Counted from the first letter of the stretch, positions 43,890-53,100 are shown. The stretch is DNA of 64,000 nucleotides from Chroococcus sp. FPU101 (GCF_017312365.1 NZ_BLJI01000002.1:1-64000); one strand, 5' to 3'. Notes: generated by a model from the sequence alone, not told the origin. Program-made: numbers and translations.

Positions 43890-44807
43890 ATGGAAACACT
43901 CGAAAATAGAGGATATCTCCTCACCGAACAAGTTAACCCCAATAGCCAAAATCTTGATGAACTAACAACCCTGGAATTAGTTGATCTATTTAATCAAGAA
44001 GATATTCAAACTTTAAAAGCGATTTCTTCTGCTCGTCAAGAACTTGCCCAAGCCATTGATCTCACGAGTGAATCACTCTTTAAAGGTGGTAGGCTCTTTT
44101 ATATTGGTGCGGGAACCAGTGGACGATTAGGAGTACTCGATGCTGCCGAATGTCCGCCCACCTTTTGTACGCCACCCGAATTAGTACAGGGAATTATCGC
44201 AGGTGGTACATCTGCACTGGTTAAAAGTTCCGAAGACTTAGAAGATAAACCAGAAGATGGCGCGGCAGTGATGGCACAAAGAAATATTACAGTCGTTGAT
44301 GTCGTAGTGGGAATTACGGCAGGTGGCACAACCCCTTATGTACACGGGGCATTAGCTGAAGCCAAACGTCGAGGCGCAACGACGATTTCTATCAGTTGTG
44401 TTCCATCTGAACAGGTGAAGATTATTGCTGATGTCGATATCCGCTTACTCACAGGGCCAGAAATTTTAGCAGGTTCGACTCGTCTCAAAGCAGGGACAGT
44501 AACCAAAATGGCACTGAATATTTTATCGACTGGCACAATGGTTAAACTGGGGAAAGTCTACGGTAATCGCATGATCGATGTTGCTGTAACAAATCGTAAA
44601 CTACACGATCGCGCTTTACGCATGATCCAAGATTTAACCGAATTAAATCGAGATGAAGCAGGATTATTACTAGAGAAAAGTGGCAGGCGCGTTAAACTAG
44701 CTTTATTAATGCACTGGAGTGGTTTAGAAGGAGAAATGTGCGATCGTTTACTCAATGATCATCAAGGTAACTTGCGTTCTGCCCTTTTAGCCAGTCATAA
44801 ACTTTAA
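43890..44807 (+). CDS. murQ: N-acetylmuramic acid 6-phosphate etherase
   Basis: The 305-residue enzyme cleaves the lactyl ether of MurNAc-6-phosphate to GlcNAc-6-phosphate, recycling peptidoglycan. The SIS-domain signature GRLFYIGAGTSGRLGVLDAAECPPTF (in RLFYIGAGTSGRLGVLDAAE) and the catalytic Glu in that loop are clear. The second motif is SRKTIS-like in SCVPSEQVKIIADVDI and LTGPEILAGSTRLKAGTVTKMALN. The C-terminal UBA-like helices end LLNDHQGNLRSAL. It follows the DUF3110 gene closely and precedes the protease by 20 bases, so cotranscription is likely. Confidence 0.95.
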   Translation: METLENRGYLLTEQVNPNSQNLDELTTLELVDLFNQEDIQTLKAISSARQELAQAIDLTSESLFKGGRLFYIGAGTSGRLGVLDAAECPPTFCTPPELVQGIIAGGTSALVKSSEDLEDKPEDGAAVMAQRNITVVDVVVGITAGGTTPYVHGALAEAKRRGATTISISCVPSEQVKIIADVDIRLLTGPEILAGSTRLKAGTVTKMALNILSTGTMVKLGKVYGNRMIDVAVTNRKLHDRALRMIQDLTELNRDEAGLLLEKSGRRVKLALLMHWSGLEGEMCDRLLNDHQGNLRSALLASHKL

Positions 44808-44827
44808 AATTCATTATTTTTAAACGA

Positions 44828-46330
44828 ATGTTAAACGCCTCCGAAACGACTGCTATTGTTCTAATTCTTTTACTTGCCCTAGGGATCTTGATCTGGGGCT
44901 ACAATCGCTCTAGAGTTTATGGCAAGTTGGGTCTACTAGCGTGGTTACAATCTGTTATTTTAATGGCTCCTTGGCTACTCTTTTTTGGACTCTTTGCGGC
45001 AGGAATTTATTTGAATCTTGCAGGGATTCTTTTATTGCTGATTCTCAGTACGATCGTTTATATTTATCTGGGAAAACGTTTACGGGCTGCTGGACAAGAT
45101 ACCATCCTTAGAGAACGTGCCGCACAACGCATCCAAAGCGAACAGCTAGAAAATCATACCAATAATTTTAAAGCAACACCCAACGTTGATGGTAAAGTTA
45201 TTCCCGACGTTTTACCCATCCCCGAAGAAGATTTAAAAACTATTAAAAGTATTTTTGGGATTGATACCTTTTTTGCAACAGAAACCATTCCCTATCAAGA
45301 GGGAGCAATTTTTAGAGGAAATTTACGCGGGGAAACAGAAGAAAGTTTTAATCGTCTTTCAGAAAAATTAAAAGAGCATTTTGGTGAGAAATATCGTCTT
45401 TTTTTAGTCGAAGGTGTCGAAAATAAACCCGTAGTGATTATTCTCCCTAGTACAAATGACCCGCAGCCCACTACCACAGCGCAAAAATATATTGCAATCA
45501 TTCTCTTTGTCGCAACCATTCTCACCAGTTTAGAAGCAGCAGGATTATTATTAGGATTTGATATTTTTTCTAATTGGGGACGTGCTATCGAAACTATTCC
45601 CATGTCTTTAGGACTTTGGGCTGTTTTAGGGGCGCATGAAATGGGACATCGTTTTCTAGCCAATCGTTATAATATTCGTTTAAGTCTGCCCTTTTTCCTC
45701 CCTACTTGGCAAATCGGATCTTTTGGTGCAATTACTCGTTTTGAATCTTTAGTCCCCCACAGAACAGCCTTATTTGATGTCGCATTTGCAGGCCCAGCAT
45801 TAGGGGGTTTAGTATCGCTTATTTTATTAATTATCGGTCTTACATTATCTCATACTGGAAGCCTTTTTCAAATCCCTAGTCAGTTTTTCCAAAGTTCGAT
45901 TTTAGTCGGTTCACTAGCAAGAGTTGTGTTAGGTGATGAATTACAAAAAACCATTGTTGATATTAATCCTTTAACAATTGTCGGATGGCTAGGATTAGTG
46001 ATTACTGCCCTAAATCTTTTGCCCGCAGGTCAACTTGATGGGGGTAGAATTGTACAGGCTATTTATGGTCGTAAAGTAGCGCGTCGTACCACAATTATTA
46101 CTCTAGTGATTTTAGGGGTTATTGCTATTATTAACCCGATTAATCCGATTCCTTTGTATTGGACAATTTTAATTCTTTTCTTACAAAGAGAATTAGAACG
46201 ACCTAGCTTAAATGAAATTTCTGAACCCGATGATACCCGTGCAGCTTGGGGTTTACTTGCTCTATTTTTGATGTTAGCGACTCTCATTCCTTTAAGTCCT
46301 TCTTTAGCGGGACAATTGGGGATTGGTTAG
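44828..46330 (+). CDS. Site-2 protease (M50) family membrane metalloprotease
   Basis: The 500-residue protein has about eight membrane segments. The zinc motif is HEMGH (in LGAHEMGHRFLANRYN near residue 270), and the third ligand region is LLPAGQLDGGRI near residue 398, the M50 NPDG-type loop. A soluble domain of about 120 residues (positions 115-235: TETIPYQEGAIFRGN) lies between the first helices and the catalytic core, as in plant EGY1 and cyanobacterial relatives. It cleaves membrane-embedded substrates; the target is unknown. It is 4 bases upstream of the ABC gene. Confidence 0.93.
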   Translation: MLNASETTAIVLILLLALGILIWGYNRSRVYGKLGLLAWLQSVILMAPWLLFFGLFAAGIYLNLAGILLLLILSTIVYIYLGKRLRAAGQDTILRERAAQRIQSEQLENHTNNFKATPNVDGKVIPDVLPIPEEDLKTIKSIFGIDTFFATETIPYQEGAIFRGNLRGETEESFNRLSEKLKEHFGEKYRLFLVEGVENKPVVIILPSTNDPQPTTTAQKYIAIILFVATILTSLEAAGLLLGFDIFSNWGRAIETIPMSLGLWAVLGAHEMGHRFLANRYNIRLSLPFFLPTWQIGSFGAITRFESLVPHRTALFDVAFAGPALGGLVSLILLIIGLTLSHTGSLFQIPSQFFQSSILVGSLARVVLGDELQKTIVDINPLTIVGWLGLVITALNLLPAGQLDGGRIVQAIYGRKVARRTTIITLVILGVIAIINPINPIPLYWTILILFLQRELERPSLNEISEPDDTRAAWGLLALFLMLATLIPLSPSLAGQLGIG

Positions 46331-46333
46331 AGA

Positions 46334-47089
46334 ATGAATGATAATTTTATCCTAGAACTTAAACAAGTTGGTTTAACCGCTTCAATCGGTTTGGATTATT
46401 TGTTAAGAGATATTTCGTTTAAAGTGGATAGAGGCGATCGTATTGCAATTATTGGTTCATCAGGTGCAGGAAAAACGACTCTTTTACGTCTGCTTAATCG
46501 CTTAATTGAACCCACAGAAGGAAGAATATTTTATAATCATCAACCGATTCAAAAAATACCCGTTATTTCTCTTCGTCAACAAATCGTTTTAGTTCCCCAA
46601 GAACCGAAATTATTAGGAATGACCGTTCAAGAATCCTTAGCTTATCCATTAGTTTTACAAAAACGTTCTCAGCAAGAAATATCAGATAAAATGAATACTT
46701 GGCTGAATCGTTTATTAATACCTTTTGAATGGTTAGAACGCAATGAATTGCAACTTTCTTTAGGACAACGCCAAATTATTTCGATTGCGCGGGGTTTAAT
46801 GATGCAACCGCAAATTTTATTACTTGATGAACCCACCTCAGCATTAGATCTCGGAATAGCCAATCATTTAATCGATATTTTAAAAGAATTGACTGAAAAT
46901 AAAGTGATGTCGATTTTAATGGTCAATCATCAATTAGAAATTACTAAACAATTCGCGTCAAAAGTCTTTTATCTCGAACAAGGTAAATTAGAAGCTACAA
47001 TGAGTCATCCTGAAATTAATTGGCAAGAAATAAAAGAAAAACTAATTCAAACTCAACAAAATAAACTAGATGAATGGGGAGAAATATAA
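46334..47089 (+). CDS. ABC transporter ATP-binding protein
   Basis: This is a 251-residue single ABC domain with Walker A GSSGAGKTTLL (39-49), signature LSLGQRQIISIARGLM, and Walker B ILLLDEPTSALD. It resembles small phosphate/FetA-like ATPases. No permease gene is adjacent, so its transporter partner is unknown. It lies 4 bases after the protease and 4 before a GNAT gene. Its last codons (QEIKEKLIQTQQNKLDEWGE) recur at 49774-49833 as a diverged copy. The start ATG 46334 is normal. Confidence 0.92.
   Translation: MNDNFILELKQVGLTASIGLDYLLRDISFKVDRGDRIAIIGSSGAGKTTLLRLLNRLIEPTEGRIFYNHQPIQKIPVISLRQQIVLVPQEPKLLGMTVQESLAYPLVLQKRSQQEISDKMNTWLNRLLIPFEWLERNELQLSLGQRQIISIARGLMMQPQILLLDEPTSALDLGIANHLIDILKELTENKVMSILMVNHQLEITKQFASKVFYLEQGKLEATMSHPEINWQEIKEKLIQTQQNKLDEWGEI
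47024..47083 (+). repeat. Upstream copy of a 60-bp direct repeat
   Basis: This is the 3' end of the ABC gene. It matches 49774-49833 at 52 of 60 positions in the same orientation, with the GNAT and methyltransferase-endonuclease genes between. Both copies code the same QExxExLIQxQQxKLDExGE pattern. Confidence 0.8.
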
Positions 47090-47092
47090 TAC

Positions 47093-47560
47093 ATGAATAT
47101 TCGCCCTGCTAATCCGAATGACGTAACATTAATTTACTCATTTATCAAAAAGAAGGCAGAATTTGACAGAAATATTGGTGCTTTTCAAGGGGTTTTAGAA
47201 GTTACAGAAGAAAAAATACAGAAAACACTTTTTGGGAATATTCCTTTTTCTTATGTTCTATTTGTGGAAAACGCAGGTAATGAAATTGGCTTTGCTTTGT
47301 ACAACTTTCGCTATTCTTCTTTCTCTGGACAACCGAGTATTTGGATTGATGATTTATATGTAGATGAATCTCAAAGAAGTCAAGGTGCAGGTTTAATTTT
47401 AATGAATAAACTAGCTCAAATTGCTTCAAGAACAGATTGTACTCATCTTGCTTGGAATGCTGATGTTAGAAATATTCGCGGCTTAAACTTCTATAATAAA
47501 ATCGGTGCAAAAATAAATAAACAAGAAGAAAATCGCTGTTTTTTAACATGGTTGCCTTGA
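47093..47560 (+). CDS. GNAT family N-acetyltransferase
   Basis: The 155-residue protein starts MNIRPANPNDVTLIYSFIKKKAEFD and has a GNAT core: IWIDDLYVDESQRSQGAGLILMNKL (motif A, with RSQGAG) and LNFYNKIGAKI near the end. It resembles diamine/thialysine acetyltransferases, which modify small amines, but the substrate is inferred only. It starts 3 bases after the ABC stop and precedes the restriction gene by 49 bases. It lies inside the segment bounded by the 60-bp repeat and may have arrived with it. Confidence 0.85.
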   Translation: MNIRPANPNDVTLIYSFIKKKAEFDRNIGAFQGVLEVTEEKIQKTLFGNIPFSYVLFVENAGNEIGFALYNFRYSSFSGQPSIWIDDLYVDESQRSQGAGLILMNKLAQIASRTDCTHLAWNADVRNIRGLNFYNKIGAKINKQEENRCFLTWLP

Positions 47561-47609
47561 GACTAATTTAGAAATTTGCTATTATTTATATAATATTTTT
47601 GATTATACT

Positions 47610-49730
47610 ATGTTAACTTTTATCGATTTATTTGCAGGTATAGGAGGATTTAGAATTGCCCTAGAAAAATTGGGATGTAAATGTGTTTTCTCATCTGAAA
47701 TTGATCCTTTTGCCAGAAAAGTATATTTAGAGAATTTTGGTCATCTACCTGAAAACGATGATATTAGACAGTTAAATGAAAATGATGTTCCAGAACATGA
47801 TATTCTTTGTGCAGGATTTCCCTGTCAAGCGTTTAGTATTGCTGGTAGAAAAAATGGCTTTGAGGATGCGAGAGGAACTTTATTTTTTGAAATTGCTCGA
47901 ATTATTAATGTTAAAAGACCAAAAGCATTTTTATTAGAAAATGTTCAAGGTTTATTAAATCATAATAAAGGTAAAACTTTAAGAATTATCTTAGATATTC
48001 TAGAAAATGATTTGGAATATTATGTTCCATCTCCTAAAATTTTAAATGCAAAAGATTTTGGTGTTCCTCAAAAGAGACCTAGAATATTTATTGTAGGTTT
48101 TAGAAAAGATTTAAACATTTTTAGTTTTTCATATCCTAAACCAGTAGGACAAATTGTTACTCTAAAAAATATCTTAGAAAAAGATGAAGTAAGCGTTAAA
48201 TATTATTTATCCGAGCAATATTTACAGACTTTGGTAAAACACAGAGAGAGACATGAAAATAAAGGTAATGGGTTTGGTTATGAAATTATTTCTAATAATG
48301 GAGTTGCTAACTCTTTAGTTGTTGGAGGAATGGGCAAAGAAAGAAATTTAGTAATTGATGAACGATTAACTAATTTCATACCTGTTACTCGGATTAAAGG
48401 AGAAGTTAATAAATCATTAGTTAGAAGAATGACACCAAGAGAATGGGCAAGACTACAAGGATTTCCTGAAGATTTCAAAATAGTGGTTAGTGATGTACAA
48501 GCTTATAAACAATTTGGAAACTCAGTCGCTATTCCTGTAGTTCAAGCTGTAGCAGAACAAGTTATAAAAACTTTATCATTTCCTGAAATAAACACTGGAT
48601 ATTTAAAGGATATGCAAGGTGAACAATTAGAATTATTTTCAAAGGAAAATGTTATGTATAAAACTTTTAATAAAGGAGAATGGACAGAAATCTATGTTCT
48701 TTTTTATCTACTAGGAACAGGAAAGCTTTATAAAGGTGATTTTCAATTTAAAATTATTCTAAATTCATTTTATAACATTAATAAGATTTTACGGTTAGAG
48801 AATTTAGATAATCTTGAATTTACTATTCAAGACACTGAGTCGAAAATCATTATTAGTAGAAATGGTAAAGATACTAAAATCATACCTATGAGTGATTTTA
48901 TTGATAAAGCTAATAACTTAATAAAAGAAATTAGAAATAATAGTAATACGTTTGCTTTGCCAAAGGTTGAAGATTTTCTTAAAAGTATTCATTGCGTATC
49001 TATTAAGAGTTCCTCTAAAAATATTAAAGATATAGAAGTTGAAATTATAGATCACGATATACAAGCCTCAGAAAAATTAAGTTTTTCCATAAAATCTAAA
49101 TTAGGAAGTTCTCCGACAATTTTTAATGCTAATCTAAAAACTAGCTTTATTTATCAAATTGAAGGAATTAATAAACAAGAAGTTAAAGAATTAAATCAAC
49201 TAAGCTCGGGAAAGCAAATTCTTAAAAAAATTAGAAATAATAAATTAATTATATTTGATGAAGTGAAAACCAATAATTATACTGAAATACTTTATAGAAA
49301 TTTAGTTCTTGTAGATAGTCAAATGCCAGTCATAGTATCAAGTTTATTACTTAACTTTTATAGTGATGATAAAAGTAATATAGTTGATTTACATCGGAAA
49401 ATTGTACTAGATAATCCTTGCAATTATCAACTTGACAATATTAATGACATTTATGAAAGAAAAATAAAAGATTTCTTAAATAGTATAACTTTAGGTTTAA
49501 GAGCATCAGAAAACTGGAAAACAGAAGAAGCTCCTAATGGATTTCTAGTTGTTAGACAAGATGGCGAAATAGTTTCTTATCATTTATTAGACAGAAAAAT
49601 CTTTGAAGATTGCTTATTTCATCAGACGAAGCTAGACAGCCCCTCAAGCACAAGACATAAATATGGCAAAATATATGAAGAAAATAATCAATTTTATATA
49701 AAATTATGTCTTCAAGTTAGATTTAAGTAA
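47610..49730 (+). CDS. HpaII-like DNA cytosine-5 methyltransferase fused to HpaII-like restriction endonuclease
   Basis: Residues 1-340 are a C5-cytosine methyltransferase: FAGIGGF (motif I), FPCQAFSIAGR (motif IV, catalytic Cys72), FLLENVQGL (motif VI, Glu110), target recognition region 190-290, then RLQGFP and QFGNSVAIP (motif X). From about 349 the frame continues as an HpaII-type endonuclease: NKGEWTEIYVLFYLLGTGKLY and a C-terminal HKYGKIYEENNQFYIKLCLQVRFK-like pattern. Expected target: CCGG, by family. Normally M and R are separate genes; here they are one 706-residue ORF. An AAAGGA site 7 bases before an internal ATG at 48654 could also produce the endonuclease alone. It is AT-rich and lacks HIP1 sites. 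Confidence 0.9.
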   Translation: MLTFIDLFAGIGGFRIALEKLGCKCVFSSEIDPFARKVYLENFGHLPENDDIRQLNENDVPEHDILCAGFPCQAFSIAGRKNGFEDARGTLFFEIARIINVKRPKAFLLENVQGLLNHNKGKTLRIILDILENDLEYYVPSPKILNAKDFGVPQKRPRIFIVGFRKDLNIFSFSYPKPVGQIVTLKNILEKDEVSVKYYLSEQYLQTLVKHRERHENKGNGFGYEIISNNGVANSLVVGGMGKERNLVIDERLTNFIPVTRIKGEVNKSLVRRMTPREWARLQGFPEDFKIVVSDVQAYKQFGNSVAIPVVQAVAEQVIKTLSFPEINTGYLKDMQGEQLELFSKENVMYKTFNKGEWTEIYVLFYLLGTGKLYKGDFQFKIILNSFYNINKILRLENLDNLEFTIQDTESKIIISRNGKDTKIIPMSDFIDKANNLIKEIRNNSNTFALPKVEDFLKSIHCVSIKSSSKNIKDIEVEIIDHDIQASEKLSFSIKSKLGSSPTIFNANLKTSFIYQIEGINKQEVKELNQLSSGKQILKKIRNNKLIIFDEVKTNNYTEILYRNLVLVDSQMPVIVSSLLLNFYSDDKSNIVDLHRKIVLDNPCNYQLDNINDIYERKIKDFLNSITLGLRASENWKTEEAPNGFLVVRQDGEIVSYHLLDRKIFEDCLFHQTKLDSPSSTRHKYGKIYEENNQFYIKLCLQVRFK
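48641..48656 (+). promoter_or_regulatory. Internal ribosome site and start codon for the endonuclease half
   Basis: AAAGGA (48641-48646), then seven bases, then ATG at 48654, in frame with the endonuclease region (MYKTFNKGEW). Translation from here would give a 358-residue protein, about the size of free HpaII. This may be the original start of a separate gene, still in use or left after fusion. Confidence 0.5.
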
Positions 49731-49736
49731 AGAAAA

Positions 49737-49836
49737 ATTAGTAGCAGATATTACTCATTTATATTTCAAAGTTCAAGAAATCAGAGAAAGACTAATTCAA
49801 TCTCAACAAGACAAACTAGATGAATATGGAGAATAA
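49737..49836 (+). pseudogene. Remnant of the ABC gene 3' end
   Basis: Translated, it reads KLVADITHLYFKVQEIRERLIQ and continues SQQDKLDEYGE to a stop, against KLEATMSHPEINWQEIKEKLIQ in the ABC protein. About 19 of 33 residues match. It starts just after the methyltransferase-endonuclease stop and has no start codon. It is the downstream half of a direct repeat bounding the GNAT/R-M segment. Confidence 0.7.
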
Positions 49837-49837
49837 A

Positions 49838-50032
49838 TTATTTTATTGTCAAATTCAATTCATTAAATTGTTTAATGAGTTCTTGACATTTTTTTGAGGC
49901 TGCTACTGCTTCTTTCATCAAAGTTTTACCCTCACTTCTTTGATTATTCTCAAAAGCGATTGATGCTTCTTTACTTAATTTAGCTGCTTGGCTAGATTCA
50001 TATTTTATTTGTACTTTTAATTCTTCCATCAT
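49838..50032 (-). CDS. Small helical protein
   Basis: The 64-residue protein (MMEELKVQIKYESSQAAKLSKEASIAFENNQ...) is mostly charged helix with a coiled-coil feel. No family is recognised. Starting with a double ATG, it lies 4 bases after a partial ORF at 50037-50255 on the same strand. Two such small helical proteins together may be a remnant of a larger gene or a toxin-antitoxin-like pair; neither is shown. Confidence 0.5.
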   Translation of the reverse strand: MMEELKVQIKYESSQAAKLSKEASIAFENNQRSEGKTLMKEAVAASKKCQELIKQFNELNLTIK

Positions 50033-50036
50033 TGAT

Positions 50037-50255
50037 TTAATCCTCTTGTTCTGACAATATCGTTTCTAGATTCTCTACCACTTCATACAGTAAATCTGCT
50101 TGACTTTGAAGTAAACTAGCATCATTATAATTTTCTTGCTCAACTGCGTTATCTGCTTCACTATATAAATCAGTCACAATACGATGAAGTGATAAAGCAG
50201 CCCGTTCTAAAGCGTTAAACGTCTGTCTTTCGATAGCTATATTTCCAATATAAAT
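50037..50255 (-). pseudogene. Partial small helical ORF without a start codon
   Basis: The frame encodes 72 residues (IERQTFNALERAALSLHRIVT then DLYSEADNAVEQENYNDASLLQ), a coherent helical protein, but has no ATG, GTG or TTG after the upstream stop at 50256. An ATT start or loss of the 5' end is possible. It is followed 4 bases later by the 49838-50032 gene. Confidence 0.45.
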
Positions 50256-50279
50256 TTATAATTATTATCGCAAAGTTAG

Positions 50280-50582
50280 ACAAAAATTTCCACAAGCCAA
50301 ACACAGCAAGAACTTTTACAATTGATAGAGACGATCTTAGTTTACAAGTTACCGAAAGTCAGTAGGCAGGAGATAGAAGCAATGTTTAGTTTAAATGATT
50401 TAAAACAAACTATAGTGTATCACGAGGGTCGAGAAGAAGGTCGAAAAGAAGGGAAAATAGCCGCAAAATTAGAATCTGTACCTCGTTTAGTCGCGTTAGG
50501 ATTGAGTTTGGAGCAAATCGCACAAGCTTTAGACTTAGAAATCGAACAAGTTAGACAAGCAACTCAAGAAACCCACAAATAA
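50280..50582 (+). pseudogene. Rpn-family recombination-promoting nuclease, C-terminal remnant
   Basis: The frame opens after a stop at 50277 and gives TQQELLQLIETILVYKLPK, then RQEIEAMFSLNDLKQTIVY, GREEGRKEGK and a Leu-rich C-terminal helix. This is the standard tail of the cyanobacterial Rpn/DUF4351-type PD-(D/E)XK proteins of about 300 residues. The nuclease domain is missing. Translation as annotated would need the TTG at 50322. It is a mobile-element scar near the R-M segment. Confidence 0.65.
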
Positions 50583-50584
50583 TC

Positions 50585-50821
50585 ATGTCAAACACAAAAT
50601 CGCTTAATGTTTGGGACTATAAACCTTGGTGGTGTCAACCTTGGTCAATTTTACTGACTGGCATCGTTATTATCGCGGCTAGTTGGTTCCTTTTTCAAAA
50701 AATTTGGCTTGTTGTCGGGGTTTCTTTCCCTATCCTCGTTTGGTGGGTGTATTTTTTAATTATTTACCCAAAACTTGTACAACAAGCTTTGATAGCCTCG
50801 CAACAGCCTATTAAAGAGTAA
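50585..50821 (+). CDS. DUF6737-type small membrane protein
   Basis: The 78-residue protein has two hydrophobic helices and a WDYKPWWCQPWSILLTGIVIIAASW start typical of a small cyanobacterial membrane family (DUF6737). The function is unknown. It starts 2 bases after the Rpn remnant and converges on ilvH with one base between stops. Start ATG 50585. Confidence 0.75.
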   Translation: MSNTKSLNVWDYKPWWCQPWSILLTGIVIIAASWFLFQKIWLVVGVSFPILVWWVYFLIIYPKLVQQALIASQQPIKE

Positions 50822-50822
50822 A

Positions 50823-51341
50823 CTACACTTTGGCTTCTAAAGATTTGAGGTATTCTGTATTGACACCAGACTCACGAATTAAGGCGATTTTACCCGTTCT
50901 TGCTACTTCTCGAATGCCAAATTTATTCAACATTTGCATGATAGCGACCATTTTACCTGGGTCACCGACGACCTCAATTGTCAAGGTTTCTTCAGAAATA
51001 TCAACAATTCGGGCGCGGAAAACTTGAGCGAGTTCAATAACTTCAGCGCGACTGCTGGCATTCGCATTCACTTTAATTAGCATCAATTCCCGTTCAACGG
51101 CGGGGGTTTGGGTGATATCTTGTACTTTTAGGACATTAATCAGCTTGTAGAGTTGTTTAGTTAGCTGTTCAATATCATCTTCACTTCCAGGGACAACCAT
51201 CGTAATTCTAGAAATGCCTAATTGTTCCCCAGGCCCTACTGCTAAACTCTCAATATTAAAACCGCGACGCGCAAATAAGCCAGCGATGCGACTTAAAACT
51301 CCAGCCTCATCTTCCACTAAAACCGAAAGGGTGTGTTTCAT
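50823..51341 (-). CDS. ilvH: Acetolactate synthase small (regulatory) subunit
   Basis: The 172-residue protein is the ACT-domain regulatory subunit that makes acetolactate synthase sensitive to valine in branched-chain amino-acid synthesis. Its start [36 protein letters not shown] is the ACT domain, followed by [10 protein letters not shown] and the second ACT-like half ([28 protein letters not shown]). I chose ATG 51341; the frame from TTG 51350 adds three residues. The catalytic subunit gene is elsewhere. It lies downstream of the alpha/beta hydrolase gene on the same strand. Confidence 0.95.
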   Translation of the reverse strand: MKHTLSVLVEDEAGVLSRIAGLFARRGFNIESLAVGPGEQLGISRITMVVPGSEDDIEQLTKQLYKLINVLKVQDITQTPAVERELMLIKVNANASSRAEVIELAQVFRARIVDISEETLTIEVVGDPGKMVAIMQMLNKFGIREVARTGKIALIRESGVNTEYLKSLEAKV

Positions 51342-51402
51342 GGCAATCAATTTTTATCTCTACTTCTAAGCAATCGGCATTCCAGCTAGATTTTGTATTT
51401 TA

Positions 51403-52335
51403 TCACACATCTAAAGCCTTTTTAAGATGAAAATGTTTCTTAATCCAGGCTAGCAAGATAGCATTAAAGCGATCGGGACATTCATCGTGCAGACAATGAC
51501 CCGCTTGCTCAAAATCAACTCTTTCAATTCTAGGATTAAGATCACTGAAAATAGAAGCTAGGGCAAAAGGAACCATTTTATCTTGACTACCCCAACACAA
51601 CAGCATCGGTATCGATAAATTAGGTAAAAGTTGCCGAACTGAAGGCGAAAAACTTGGATTACGCGAGGTTTCAAACAAAGCACAAAAAGCTCGTTCTGCC
51701 CCTTCATCTTGGGCGGGGGCGGCTAAAATATGTATTAATTCATCGGTGACAGCTTTTTTGTCTTCATAAGCAATACCAGCCCATTTTCGCAGGATTTCAG
51801 GACGACGCAAAAAGCGAAATAAAGGTTTTAAAAGCAGGGGTGAAGCAAATAAATTTTCAATATTCGTCACCAGAGGAGATAAGAAACCTGGAAGGGCTTC
51901 TTGTCTGAGGGAAACATCGGGTAAACTAAGCATAGCAATTCCTTTCACCATTTCGGGATAGCGAGATGCAGCCAATAAACAAACCAGAGAACCTACCGAG
52001 TTACCGACTAAAATTACAGGTTTTTTAATAAAAGTCCGCCAAAAATCATAAACTTGCTCAACCCAAAGCTCTGTGTTATAGGTAACATAGGCTTTTCTCG
52101 ATGCACCAAAACCCAATAAATCTAAAGCATAAACTCGATGTTGCTGACTCAGAACAGGGATATTGTATCGCCAATGTTCGATCGCTGCTCCAAAGCCATG
52201 TAGTAGAATAATAGGGGGATTCACTTGTTCTAATTCTGAAGAGGAGCGCATAAAAGTGTAACGAATTTGCCAACCCCGCCAGACCCAATCCCTCTGATTA
52301 CCGATACGCTGTCTCCAATGCGTCGCAACGGTCAC
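51403..52335 (-). CDS. Alpha/beta-fold hydrolase
   Basis: The 310-residue protein has the oxyanion HGFGAAIEHW near residue 46, a nucleophile elbow GNSVGSL (Ser in VLVGNSVGSLVC), an acid in WGSQDKMVPF, and the catalytic His in AGHCLHDECP. This is the classic alpha/beta hydrolase pattern, with a cap domain around residues 130-210 rich in Leu/Arg. Substrates could be esters, lipids or haloalkanes and cannot be chosen from motifs. It stands upstream of ilvH by 61 bases. Start ATG/GTG near 52335 (MTVATHWRQRIGNQRDWVW), the N-terminus seen in cyanobacterial homologues. Confidence 0.88.
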   Translation of the reverse strand: MTVATHWRQRIGNQRDWVWRGWQIRYTFMRSSSELEQVNPPIILLHGFGAAIEHWRYNIPVLSQQHRVYALDLLGFGASRKAYVTYNTELWVEQVYDFWRTFIKKPVILVGNSVGSLVCLLAASRYPEMVKGIAMLSLPDVSLRQEALPGFLSPLVTNIENLFASPLLLKPLFRFLRRPEILRKWAGIAYEDKKAVTDELIHILAAPAQDEGAERAFCALFETSRNPSFSPSVRQLLPNLSIPMLLCWGSQDKMVPFALASIFSDLNPRIERVDFEQAGHCLHDECPDRFNAILLAWIKKHFHLKKALDV

Positions 52336-52553
52336 ACTTTATCCCTCAACGTAAAAAATGTTTACAATCTCTCTTATCCTATTTTAGTCACATGAACGTA
52401 AGCGGAAGAAATTGGATTAAGTTCAATTAAAAACAAATCCAAACAGTTTAAGTACAATTAAAATTAAAGAACATAGAGTCAATGCCAAACCGTTTATTGA
52501 TCACTGACTCAAATTCTATTTTATATACTCATCGGAGACGATAACAAAAGCCT

Positions 52554-53090
52554 GTGACTGAAAGAAAACGTAATCAACGCGATCTGCCTCAAATTAACGA
52601 AAGAATCCGCTTTCCGACTATCCGCGTCATCGATAGCGATGGTGGACAGTTAGGTATATTAACGCCTGACGATGCGTTACGGATGGCCGAGGAAAAAGAA
52701 CTTGATCTTGTTTTGGTCAGCGAAACAGCCGACCCGCCCGTGTGCCGTATTATGGATTACGGTAAATATAAATTTGAACAAGAAAAAAGAGCCAGAGAAG
52801 CGAAGAAAAAGCAGCATACAGCAGATGTAAAAGAAGTCAAAATGCGCTACAAGATCGATGACCATGATTATCATGTTCGCGTTAACCAAGCAAAACGCTT
52901 TCTCAAAGATGGAGATAAGGTCAAAGCAACCATCACTTTTCGTGGGCGAGAAATTCAACACTCTAACTTAGCAGAAGAATTACTCAAACGCATGGCGATT
53001 GATTTAGAGGAACACGCTGAGATTCAACAAGCCCCTAAAAAAGAAGGGCGTAATATGATGATGCTACTGTCACCGAAAAAAGAAAAATAA
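52554..53090 (+). CDS. infC: Translation initiation factor IF-3
   Basis: The 178-residue protein is IF-3, which binds the 30S subunit and checks initiator tRNA and start codon. The N-domain ([58 protein letters not shown]) and C-domain ([40 protein letters not shown]) follow the standard order. The start is GTG 52554 ([17 protein letters not shown]). Unusual start codons are a known feature of infC genes and allow autoregulation; here it is GTG. A bidirectional hairpin follows. Confidence 0.96.
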   Translation: MTERKRNQRDLPQINERIRFPTIRVIDSDGGQLGILTPDDALRMAEEKELDLVLVSETADPPVCRIMDYGKYKFEQEKRAREAKKKQHTADVKEVKMRYKIDDHDYHVRVNQAKRFLKDGDKVKATITFRGREIQHSNLAEELLKRMAIDLEEHAEIQQAPKKEGRNMMMLLSPKKEK

Positions 53091-53100
53091 TATGTAATCT

